Assembly: GCA_022414725.1 (NCBI GenBank)
Contig: CM039466.1
Coordinates: 10,834,247 to 10,898,246, forward strand
DNA: 64,000 bases
Direction: 5' to 3'
From: Microglena sp. YARC
Lineage: Eukaryota; Chlorophyta; Chlorophyceae; Chlamydomonadales; Chlamydomonadaceae
Shown here: in pieces, positions 42,130-53,633 of the stretch
How positions within the stretch are numbered: position 1 is the stretch's first letter
Layout of the letters: every line of letters begins with the position of its first letter
Notes under the pieces: model-generated
The model's input: only the letters and a program-made list of their open reading frames with translations
Database searches by the model: none
Told to the model about the DNA's origin: nothing
Made by a program: the position numbers and the translations under genes

Positions 42130-45100
42130 AGCACACCCAAGCAAAGGGGTGAGTGGGTGGGTGGGTGGGTGGTGGGTGGGGGGGGGTGCATAGCACAGAC
42201 TGATGTATATGATAGTATCTGTGATGATAGGATGTCTAGCACCAACGTGTATTGTGTGTAAGTTGATGTGGGTGTGGGTGGTGGTGACAGCACACAAGCA
42301 CAGGGGGTGACTGGGTGGTGGTGGTGTGGGGCGGGTTGTAGCAAGACATGAGATAGAGACCTGTTGATGGAAGGATTTAGCCCAACGTGTATTGCTGTGT
42401 AAGTGTTGGTTGTGGGTACAGCACACAAGCACAAGGGTGAGTGGGTGGGGCAGGGGGGTGTAGCCACAGACACGAGATTAGAAGACGTTGATGGAAGGAC
42501 TTAGCACCAACGTGTATTGCTGTGTAAGTGTGTGGGTGTGGGTGCGTGACAGCAACAAGCACGGTGTAGTGTGAGGCAGGGTGGGTGAGGGTAGGGGGTT
42601 GTAGCACAGACATTGAGATACGAGACCGTTGATGGAAGGCACTTAGCACCCAACGTGTATTGCTGGTGTAAGCTGTGTGGGTGTGGTGGCGGGTTGACAG
42701 CACACAAGCACAAGGGGTGAGTGGGTGGAGGGTGGGGGGTAGGGTACTGTTTTGTAGCACCAGACATGAGATAGAGACCGTTGATGGAAGGAAACTTAGC
42801 ACCAACGTGTATGCTGTGTAAGTGTGTGGGTGGGGTGATGGTGACAGCACACAAGCACAAGGGTGAGTGGTGGGTGGGGGTGTGGGGGGGGTAGCACAGA
42901 CATGGATTAGAGACCGTTGATGGAAGGACTTAGCACCAAACGTGTATGCTGTGTAAGTGTGTGGGTGTGGGCGGGGGGTGACAGCACACAAGCACAAAGG
43001 GTTGAGCTGGGTGGGTGGGTGGGGGGTGTAGCACAGACATGAGATAGAGGACCGTTGATGAAGGACTGTAAGCACCAACTGTGTATGCTGTGTAAGTGTG
43101 GGGGTGGTGGGTGTGGTGACAGCACACAAGCACAAGGGGTAGTGGGTGGGGGGGATGTAGCACATGACACGAGTAGAGGCACCGTTGATGAAGGACTTAG
43201 CACCCAACGTGTATTGCGTGTAAGTGTGTGGGTGTGGGTGGGGTGACAGCACACAAGCACAAGGGGTTGAGCGGTGGGGGTGGGGGTAGGGTGTAGCCAC
43301 AACATGAGATAAGACCGCTTGCATGGAAGACTTGAGCACCAAGCGTGTATGCTGTGTAAGTGTGTGGGTTGTGGAGTGGGTGACAGCACACAAGCACAGG
43401 GGTGAGTGGGTCGGGGGGGGGGGGGGGAGTAGCACAGGACCATGAGTAGAGGACGTTGATGGAAGGACTTTACACCAACGTGTTTGCTGTGTAAGGTGGG
43501 GTGTGGTGCGGTGACAGCACACAAGCACAAAGGGGTGAGTGGGGGGGGTGGGGGGTAAGGGTGTACCACAGAATGAGATAGAGACCGTTTGAATGGAGGA
43601 CTAGCACGCAACGTGTAATTGCTGTGTAAGTGTGTGGTGTGGCGTGGGTGACAGCACACAAGCACAAGGGTGTGCAGTGAGTGGGTGGGGGTGTGGGGGT
43701 GTAAAGCAACAGACATTGAGATAGACGACCGTTGATGGAAGGCTTAGCACCAACGTGTATTGCTGTGTAAGTGTGTGGGTTGTGGGTGGGTGACCAGCCA
43801 CACAAGCACAAGGGGGTGAGTGGGTGGGGTGTGGAGTGTGGGGCGGGGGGGTGATAGCACAGACATGAGATAGAGACCGTTGATGGAAGGACGTAGCGAC
43901 CAAGGTGTATTTGCTTGTAAGTGTGTGGTGTGGGTGGTGACAGCACAACAAGCCACAAGGCGTGTGAGTGGAGTGGGGTGGGGGAGGGGGGCGGGGTGTA
44001 GCACAGACAGTTGATATCAGAGACCGTTGATGGAAAGGACTTAGCACCAACGTGTATTGCTGTGTAAGTGTGTGGGTGTGGGTGGGTGACAGCACACAAG
44101 CACAAAGGGTGAGTGGGTGGGCGTGGGGGGTAGGGGGTGTTTCACAGACATGAGATAGAACCGCTTGATGGAAGACTTTAGCACCACGTGTATTGCTGTG
44201 TAAGTGTTTGGGTGGGTGGGGTGACAGCACACAAGCACCAAGGGCGTGAGTGGGTTGGGGGGCGGGGGATGTAGCACAGCACGAGATAGAGTACCGTTGA
44301 TGGAAGGACTTTAGCACCAACGTGTATGCTGTGTAAGTGTTTGTGGGTGTGGTGGGTGACCCAGCACCCACAAGCAACCAAGGGGTGAGCGGGTGGGGGT
44401 GGGGGGTTAGGGGGTTGTAGCACCAGAACATTGAGATAGAGACCGTTGATGAAGGACTAGCACCAACGTTGTATTGCTGTTGTAAGTTGTGTGGGCGCAT
44501 GGGTGGGTGGTGACAGCACAAACAGCACAAGGAGTGAGTGGTCTGTTGGTTGGGGGGAGGGGGGTGTACCACAGACATGAGATAGAACGATTGATGGAAG
44601 GACTTAGCCCAACGTGTATTGCATGTGTAAGGTGTAGGTGTGGGGGTGACAGCCACAAGACACAAGGGGTGAGTGGGGGGTGGGGGCGGGGTGCGGGTTG
44701 TAGCACAGACATGAGATAAGCAGACCGTTGATGGAAGGACTCTAGCCACACGCAACGTGTATTGCTGTTAAGTTGTGGGTGTGGGTGGGTGACAGCACAC
44801 AAGCACAAGGGGTGAGTGTGGTGGGTGGGTAGGGGTGTTTCCCACAGACATGAGATAAGAGACCGTTGATGGAAGGACTTAGCACAACGTGTATTGCCTG
44901 TGTAAGTTGTGGTGTTGGTGGGTCGACAGCACAACAAGCACAGATGGCGTGAGTGGTGGGGGGGGGATGTTAGGCACAGACACGAGATTAGAGACCGTTG
45001 ATGAAGGAACTTAGCACCAACGTGTATTGCTGTGTAAGTAGTGTGGGTGTGGGTGGCGGTGACAGCACACAGGCTCAAGGGGTGAAGCGGAGGTGGGGGT

Positions 45101-45865
45101 GGTATTGGGGGTGGTTAGCACAGGAATGAGGATAGAGACCGTTGATGAAGGGGACTATAGCACCACGTGTATTGCTGTGTAAGTGGGTAGGGCGTGGGTG
45201 GGTGGGTCGACAGCACACAAGCACAAGGGGTGAGTGGGTGGGTGGGGGGTGGGGGTGTAGCAACAGACATGAGATGAGGACCAGTTGATGGAAGACTTAG
45301 CACCAAGTTGTATTGCTGTGAAGCTGTGGTAGGTGGTGGGTGGGGAGCACACCAAGCCACAAGGGTGTGAGTGGGTGGGGGAGGGGTGGGGGTACGCGGG
45401 GTGTAGCACAGACATGAGATAGAGACCGTTGATGGAAGGAACTTAGCACCAACGTGTTATTGCTTTGTGTAAGTGTGTTGGGTGTGGGTGGGGTGACAGC
45501 ACACAAGCACAAGGGTGGGAGGTGGGTGGGCTGGGGGTGGTGGGGGGGGTGTAGCACAGACAGGAGATAGAGGAGCCGTTGATGGAAGGGATCTAGCACC
45601 AACGTGTATGCTGTGTAAGGTGTGTGTTGTGGGTGGGTGACAGCACCAAGCCTAGGGGGATGGGTGGGGGGGTGGGGATGTAGCAAGACAATGAGGATAG
45701 AGACGTTTGATGGAAGGATTAGCACCAACGTATATTTGCTGTGTAAGTTGTGTGGGTGATGGGTGACAGCCACACAGCACCAAGGGTGGTGGGTGTGGTG
45801 GGTGGGGGGGGGGGGATGTAGCACAGACATGAATAGAGACCGTTGATGGAAGGACTTAGCACCAA
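42130..45865 (+). repeat. ~135-bp satellite array F
   Basis: Unit: GTAGCACAGACATGAGATAG, AGACCGTTGATGGAAGGACT, TAGCACCAACGTGTATTGCT..GACAGCACACAAGCACAAGG. About 27 copies, dense indels. Confidence 0.9.
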
Positions 45866-46350
45866 GACAAATTTTGCACTTACATTACACACAACCTTTA
45901 TTTTATAGATGCACTATTCATATGTACACACTATACCATATGCACACCTAGACACTTTGCACCGCATACACACCTTTATTGTATAGATGCAAGCATTAAT
46001 GCACACATATACATGCTGCACACTTTGCACTCGCATTTGCACCACACCTTGAACTTGCACTAGCTTACAACACATTTACACCATATTGCACATTTGTACT
46101 GGAACACGCACCTGGATTTGCTGATGCACTAGCTATGACACAACACCATATTGCACACTTTTGCACTACATACACACAACCATGGATTTACGAGATCACG
46201 TAGCATATCGTACCAAATACATATACTGCACACCGTGCACTCGCATACACACACCTGGAGTTGCTAACGCAACCAACATATGAAAATCATACCGATATTG
46301 CACTACTTAGACACTTAGCACTTGCATACACACACCTAGGCATTGCTGGA
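45866..46350 (+). repeat. Degenerate ~80-120-bp repeats
   Basis: Recurrent GCACACCTTTATT, GATGCA, ATATTGCACAC.TTGCACT..CATACACACACC phrases; no gene. Confidence 0.6.
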
Positions 46351-47290
46351 GGTACACGCAGTGCGTGCAGAGGCAACGGCCTGTGTTCAATCGAGGGTGG
46401 GAACGTGCATCCTCCATCCCCGTTGGCAGCATGGGACTCCACCTCTGCTCATATCCTTGGCTGGTTACAGTCTGGGGGCACACCTGCGTGGTGGAGTGGA
46501 TGGTGGTGCGGTGGAATGGTGGTGGTGGATGGTGTGGTGGATGGTGGTGGTGGAGTATGTGGGATGTCGGACGGTGTGGTGTGATGGTGGTGGTGGTGGA
46601 TGGTGGTGGGTGGGATGGTGGTGGGTGGATGGTTGGTGGGGGATTGGTCGTGGGTTGTAGATGGTGGTGGGTGGGATTGGTAGTGTGGATGGTTGGGGTG
46701 ACGGTGGTGGTGCATGTGGTGTTGAGGTGTGGGTGATGGTGGTGGGGGATTGTGGGGGTGTATGGTGGTGGGTGGATGGTGGTGGGTGGATGGTGTGGGT
46801 GGATGGTGCAATGGTGATGGCGGTGGTGGGATGCGGTGGTCGGGATTGTTGTGGGTGGAGTGTGATGGGTGGGGATGGTTGGTGGGATGGTGGTGGGTGG
46901 ATGGTGGGGGTGATGGTGGTGGGTGGATGTGGTGGGTGATGGTGGTGGGTGGATGGTGGTGGGTGGATGTGTAGGTGATGGTTGGTGGGTGATTCAATTG
47001 AGGGTTGGAACGTGCACTCTTCCATCCACCTACTCCATTTACCCACATCATGTCTTTTGCCGGTGAAGTCTGGGGAACATCTTGCATGTGGGTGGATGTG
47101 TGTGATGGTTGATGGGTGGATGGTGGTGGTGGTAGGTGGATGGTGGTGGCGGTATGGTGGTGGGGGATGGTGGGTGGGTAGGACGGTTTGGTGGGGTGTT
47201 TCAATCAAGGGTGGAAGGTGCACTACTCCATCCACACATCTATCTTGGACTTGGGTACGCTGGGGGGACACATCCTGCCAGGAGAAGTAC
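46351..47290 (+). repeat. GGTGGATGGT minisatellite with a ~100-bp module
   Basis: The module (TTCAATCGAGGGTGGGAACG.. to ..GGGGACACAT/ACC) occurs at 46,387, 46,992 and 47,200, separated by GGTGGTGGATGGT blocks. Pro/His/Thr frames on the minus strand are artefacts. Confidence 0.85.
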
Positions 47291-47302
47291 CAGTAGCATA
47301 CT

Positions 47303-47495
47303 TTTTTTTCTTCAGCTACAAGCAAGCAGCTCTAAGGCAGCTGCCCTGGTCTCTCTCTTCAATCCAAACCTTAAGCAACCAACATTCTGAAGCTGATTAT
47401 CGTCAGTTTCAAGTGCTACTAGAATCTTGGATAGCCTAGTGGCAGTTCTCGAGAGCTGCCGAGAACTGTGCTGGGAGCCGAAAAGAAAAACAGTT
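47303..47495. mobile_element. MITE, second copy
   Basis: TTCTTCAGCTACAAGCAAGC at the left and GAGCCGAAAAG at the right resemble the termini of 25,117-25,303. AGCCT[A/G]GTGGCAG is shared internally. The inverted repeat is less perfect. Confidence 0.6.
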
Positions 47496-47940
47496 ACAGT
47501 TATGTTGGTTGTCCCCTAGTGGCCACTCTCCCGTTAACGCGACGACCGATTTTTCGCGGCGCTTGCGATGCGCCTTGGTAGCTTTTCTGTTGTTTGTGTA
47601 TTACATGCAACAAACGAATTATGGGATGTTTAATACCATCCACTGGTATGTTTAAATATACAATTGATAAAATATTAATTAATTAACATAAAATATTGAA
47701 CATATTCACCGGATGGTATTTAATATAAGTACCATAAATAAACACAAATAAATACCATCCACTGAATATGACTTGTTTTTGACTTAAATACCATCCATTG
47801 AATATGACTGTTTTGACTTAAACACCATCCACGAATAAATGACTCCAATTTCCCTGCCGGTTTGTTAGTGAGTTGTTTTCAACTCTGTTTTTCTCCGTGG
47901 GGTTTAAGTTGGGTGAGTTATTGGTGCACTCATTGTTTGT
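47496..47940. repeat. AT-rich block with repeated ATACCATCCA
   Basis: AATACCATCCACTGAATATGAC or its complement occurs about five times between 47,632 and 47,830. At 47,525-47,575 CACTCTCCCGTTAACGCG..GCTTGCGATGCGCC looks like a fragment of the fold-back arm. Confidence 0.6.
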
Positions 47941-48160
47941 TTGGCGGAAGCCCCCCCTTCAGGGAGGCGAGGAGCCCCCAGGGGTCACCCTGTTGTCCGT
48001 CGACCGACTGACCCCCCGAGACGAAGCCTGACACGTCAGCCAACTGCTCATAACTAACTGCTTCTGGTCCGCTCGATTCTGTTGCCACCTGTCGCCTTCC
48101 CATTAACACTCCAATCCACCAATTTTCCGCGTTGCTTGCGATGCGCCAATGCTGCCTATG
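47941..48160 (+). mobile_element. Single arm of the fold-back element
   Basis: TTGGCGGAAGCCCCCCCTTC to TTGCTTGCGATGCGCC, matching the arm structure at 27,445, with GACGAAGCCTGACACGTCAG conserved. Confidence 0.75.
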
Positions 48161-48224
48161 ACTTGTTTTACTCTTTGTTTCTCGAAGGGTACAATAGGTG
48201 AGCCTTACAGATGAGCCTTCTTTT

Positions 48225-48400
48225 TAACTGCATTTTAAGAGATTAACGCAGACAAATGTTTTGATCGTTGGATATTTGGAACCACATTTTAAGTGATTAA
48301 CGCATAGATAGAGTTTATAATTGGATTTTTTAAACTACATTTGAAGTGATTACCGTAGACAAATGTATTTATAGTTGGAAATTTAGGTTAAGAGTAAGGT
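48225..48400 (+). repeat. ~55-bp tandem repeat, three copies
   Basis: AACTGCATTTTAAGAGATTA..GTTGGATATTTGG.ACC and variants. Confidence 0.75.
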
Positions 48401-48414
48401 CCTTCATCATTGAC

Positions 48415-48484
48415 ACCAATCAGCTTGTATGCCTTGCTGCTTGCTTGGAACAACAAGGCCTGCAGCTCCACTCGGATTTGCTCT

Positions 48485-48518
<34 letters not shown>

Positions 48519-48649
48519 TAATGATGATCATTATTGTAATATAGCAGCAGATCCCTTGGCCCCTGCAGATGCCAATCACCTTGTATGCCTTGCTGCTTGC
48601 TTGGAACAACATGGCCTGCTGCTCCACTCGGATTTGCTCTTGAATAATA

Positions 48650-48681
<32 letters not shown>

Positions 48682-50026
48682 CATAATGATCATTATTGTA
48701 ATATAGCAGCAGCTCCCTTGGCCCCTGCAGATGCCAATCACCTTGTATGCCTTGCTGCTTGCTTGGAACAACATGGCCTACTGCTCCACTCGGATTTGCT
48801 CTTGAATAATAATAGATAATGATCATTATTGTAATATAACAGCAGATCCCTTGGTCTATGCAGATGCCAATCACCTTATATGCCTTGCTGCTTGCTTGGA
48901 ACAACATGGCTGGCTGCTCCACTCGAATCTGATCTTCAATAATAATCATATAAATAATAAAATTGTAAAAAATAAAAAGAGTAGCTTTTATGCATTGCTG
49001 CTTCCTTGGAACACCATGGCCTGCTGCTCCACTCGAATCTGATCTTGAATAATAATTAAATTAATATGAATAATACAATTGTATACACCAAAAAGAGCAC
49101 CTTGTATGCCTTGCTGCTTGCTTGGAACACCATGGCCTGCTGCTCTAATCATCTGATCTTGAATACCGTCCTGCTCTCAAAATTTAACGGTTGCAAAATT
49201 TGACGGCTTTTTGGGGGGGGGTTATTATAAATTGACGGTTTACATTTGACGTTTTTTTTTAATATGAATATAAATTGACGTTACACATTTGACGGTTTCC
49301 ATTTTAATAAAATCCATTTATGGAACTGAACGTTTGTACTTAATCATGTTACACTGGTTCATGGTTCATGGTACAATATTAGGGTACACTTTCTAGACCT
49401 GCAAAGGAGTGTACATATAATATTGCAATGATCCCAACATCTCGTTCAGCATAACACTACCGGTACTCATTGAAATAACTAGAATGAGACATTCAATCGT
49501 TTCCGTTAACTCCTGAAATCATCTCTTGCTCAGTTAATGTCATAAGCATAACGTATGTTCATGTCTTGCTCAGCGACCTAGAAGGGCCAAGGGCACCTCA
49601 TCCTCATCACCAGTGTGTCCTAATTCAAACAATTGGAGCAAGGAAGAGTGGTTAAAGATGGCCACAGGGTCTGTGCTCCTAAACTCGTTATTTTTGTCAG
49701 ATGAGGCATCTGAATATGCAGACAGATGCAGGAGGTCCCAGGGGTTTCGTACCACTAAAAAATGTAGTGTTTGGCCCACTGAGCAGTGAGATATGTGCAT
49801 TCTAGTGATGCACCTAATATCGGCAAAAAATCCGATTTGACGGTTTTTTCGTTTCGTAATATACCGTACGCCACGATTTGACGGTTGCTCCCGTCAATTT
49901 ATACCGTTAAATTTTGAGAGCAGTACGGTAATAATTATATAGGTAAATAATAAAATTGAAAAAATAAAACTTGTATGCCTTACTGCTTGCTTGGAACACC
50001 ATGGCCTGCTGCTCCACTCGAATTTG

Positions 50027-50070
<44 letters not shown>

Positions 50071-53000
50071 AATAATAATAAGACTTAATATAACTGCAGC
50101 TCCCTTGGTCTCTGCATAGACTGATCACCTTGTATGCATTGCTGCTTGCTTGGAACACCATGGCCTGCTGCTCCACTCGAATCTGATCTTGAATCTGGGC
50201 CTCTAAGTTTGCCTGCCTTTTATAAGCTCGCTCAAACATCACTCTGCAGTGTTCCAAGTTTCCCCTATGGCTTTGCTCTGGGGTCTCATAGCTTTGGGCT
50301 GGGCCCCCCCTGGCTTGGGCTGAGCCCCCCTTGGCTGATTCAGGGGTCTTGGTGAGGCGCGGGTTGAGGTGAGAGGGCGAGGGAGATGCTGAGGTGTTGG
50401 GCCTCCTTGGTTGGCTGGTGTTCAGTTTGGGTCGGAAGGTGCAATCCTGGGTCAACAGAGAAACAGAGGGGATCATGATGGAGATTTGCATTCAGTACGG
50501 TAAGGAGAGATGGAAATGGGTATATGGATGCTGATGGGAGATAGAAGTTGGGGTTGAGGTGAGAGGGCGAGGGAGATGCCGAGGTGTTGAGCCTTGTTGG
50601 TTGGCTGGTGTTCAGTTTGGGTCGGAAGGTGCTATCCTGGGGCAACAGAGGAAAAGAGGGGATCATGATGGAAAAAATTCATTCAGTACGGTAAAGAGAC
50701 GTGGGGACGGATATATGGATGCTGATGGGAGATGCAACCAGTAGGGTAAGGGTGGCGGCGGGTGGCGGCTGGGGCAAAGTGTGTGTGTGTGTGTGGGGGG
50801 GGGCGGGGGGGGGGGGGCACAAGCAGTAGCCCTAGTACCACACACCTTGAGCTCAACATACTCCCGCACCTACCTCTCCGACCCATAGCGTGGCTGACAC
50901 GGCTAGATGGGTGTTAAGGGTGCATTAGCTGTTACCACTGAGATTATACCACTGAGATTATACCACACACCTTGAGCTCGTCATCCTCACGCCCCTTCCT
51001 CTCCGACTCGTAGCACGCCGCACATGACTCCCGCCACTCAACACTGCAATACAGTAAGTGCAAATATCAACCCAGACACCCCCGACCCCAGGCACCCCAG
51101 ACACAAGCAGTAGCTCTAGTACCACACACCTTGAGCTCCACATCCTCACGCGCCTTCCTCTCCGACTCATAGCGTGCCGGACATGACTCCCGCCACTCAA
51201 CACTGCAATACAGTTAGTGCGTACATTAACCCAGACACCCCCGACACAAGCAGTAGCCCTTGTACCACCCACCTTGAGCTCGTCATCCTCACGCGCCTTT
51301 CTCTCTGACTCGTAGCGTGCCGCGCAAGACTCCCGCCACTCGACGCTGCGCACATACATCTTCTGCAACGCCTCTATCCGTGACATGGAGGTGGAGCTCC
51401 TCACACTGTGCCCACCACTGACACCACCATTGTGCCCACCACTGGTACCATCACCATGGCCTCCATTATATCCTTCACTGATACCACCACCATGTGCACC
51501 ACTGTGGCCAGGGCCACTATTGGAGGGGTGCTGTCCGCCAGAGGCAAGCCCGCTACTGCCTGGCCTGTGAGGTGCTGTGTGATGTGCTGCCTGGCTTGTG
51601 TGGACATCGGAGGGGGATGAGGTGATGATCTGCTTGCGGGCATGCCGCTGGTTGGAATGCCAGGCTGTGTAGCCTGCAGACTGCGACCTAGAAGAGTTCC
51701 ATTTTGGGTTGATGGCAGCGATACTGGCGTGAGGCCCCCCTCTGGGTCCCGGCCCACCGGTTGCTGGACGCCTACTCCCTGAAGCCAAGCCAGGTGGCCT
51801 TGGAGTGTGAGTTGGGGTGCGAAAGGGGGCTGGAGACATCGGCGTGGGTGTGTGTGAAGTCCAAGGTGAAAAGCCTGGGTCCGGCTCCCTATAATCAGGC
51901 CCCCCATCCCTGGAATCAGGCCCCCGATAATCAGGCCCCCCATCCCTGGGATCAGGCCCCCGATAATCAGGCTCCCATCCCTGGAATCAGGCCCCCGATA
52001 ATCAGGCCCCCCATCCCTGGAATCAGGCCCCCGATAATCAGGCCCCCCATCCCTGGGATCGGGCCCCTGATAATCCCTGAATCAGGCCCCCGATAATCAG
52101 GCCCCCCATCCCTGGAATCAGGCCCCCGATAATCAGGCCCCCGATAATCAGGCCCCCCATCCCTGGGATCAGGCCCCTGATAATCCCTGGAATCCGTCCC
52201 AGGTGCTAGTAGGGACTGACCTCTCGCTGCCACTTGGCTGCGGAGGGTTTGCCAGTCCTCTATGCCTCCAGCCAGCTCAGCCAGCTCCTCAGCTTCTATC
52301 TGGCTAAACCCTGTAGCTGTCGATGAAGACACCTCCAGGTACAAACTCTCGCCTCCTTCGATCATGTGCTCAGACGAAGTCCAGTTGTCATTGGCTGCAG
52401 CTAGGTGGGGGTCCAAACCATGCAGTGGCCTTTCTCCAGAGCTAAGGAGGTCAACAGGTGAAGGGGGCAGAGAGCCCTGCTGGTGAACCCCGCTTGAATA
52501 GGCAAACCCCACCCTGGCCATGCTCCTGAGCATTTCCAGCTCGCTTGGACCCACCCATGGAAGAAGGCAGACTCAGTCGATAGGGATGATCTGACGCCCC
52601 TTCAACAAACCCTGTAGCCTTGGATGCAGGGCTAGGCCCCTGGAATGCCAGCCTACCCCCGCTTGCAAGGTTTAGATCGTCACCCGAGGCACCTGCCTGG
52701 GTACGGTGTTGATGTAACTCACGCATGAGGCTGTTGTGCATCCGGATCTCCTGCATGCATATTGGGGGAATGGTATAAGTGGTGGGTGGAAGGTGGTAGA
52801 TGGTAGGCATAGCGGGGGCAGGGGAACAGGGTTAGGAGCCATGGATCACCCCCCGTCGACCGAGGCACCTGCCTGGGTACGGTGTTGATGCAACTCATAC
52901 ATGATGCGTTTGTGCATCCGGATCTCCTGCATGCATATTGGGAGAACGGTTGCATATTGGGGGAATGGTATAAGTGGTGGGTGGTAGGTGGTAGGCATAG

Positions 53001-53383
53001 CGGGGGTAAGGGTAATGGGTTAGCTGTCATGGACAGTTCGCGATAGTCAATAGCCTGCGTACGGTGTTGATGCAAACTCAATGGCATTAGGCTGCTGTGC
53101 ATCCTGATCTCCTACATGCATGTTGGGTAAATGGTTGCATATTGGGGGAATGGTATAAGTGGTAGGTGGTAGGTGGTAGGTGGTAGGCATAGCGGGGGTA
53201 AGGGTAATGGGTTGGGGGTCATGGAGAGTTTGCGGAAGTCAATAGCCTGGGTACGGTGTTGATGCAACTCATGTATGAGGCTGTTGTGCATCCTGATCTC
53301 CTTCATGCATATTGGGAAAATGGTACAAGTGGTAGGTGGTAGGTAAAGTATAGTAGGAATAATTGGTAGATGGTAGATGGTAT

Positions 53384-53414
<31 letters not shown>

Positions 53415-53535
53415 GGGGGGGGTGAAGCGGCCATGGAGAGTTTGCTTTATTCAAATAGCCAAGGTAAAATATTGATGCAACTCATGTCTGAGTCTGCTGT
53501 GCATCTGGATCTTCTACTCACATGGTGGGGGTAGA

Positions 53536-53633
<98 letters not shown>

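Larger units (their letters stand above)
48415..50190 (-). repeat. Array of eight copies of a 19-codon exon
   Basis: Each copy reads QIRVEQQAMLFQASSKAYK or close, followed by AAG|GTGAT. Most are preceded by TTCAAGAG, so splicing at that AG keeps phase 0. Copies start near 50,188, 50,028, 49,150, 49,040, 48,935, 48,806, 48,637 and 48,485 (minus strand). Between them are AAT/ATT microsatellites and ATTATTGTAATATAGCAGCA..CCCTTGG. The lowest copy (48,430) has lost the GT donor. The mariner-like element splits the array. Confidence 0.8.

Noticed and set aside
41052..42473. Open frames crossing the gap
   Set aside because: They run through 1,000 unknown bases.
42377..45830. Long Pro/His/Thr/Cys frames
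   Set aside because: Frames over a noisy ~135-bp satellite; the residues repeat with the unit.
49570..49800. Mariner transposase fragment
   Set aside because: No DDD/DDE motif or helix-turn-helix pattern; treated as unidentified cargo.
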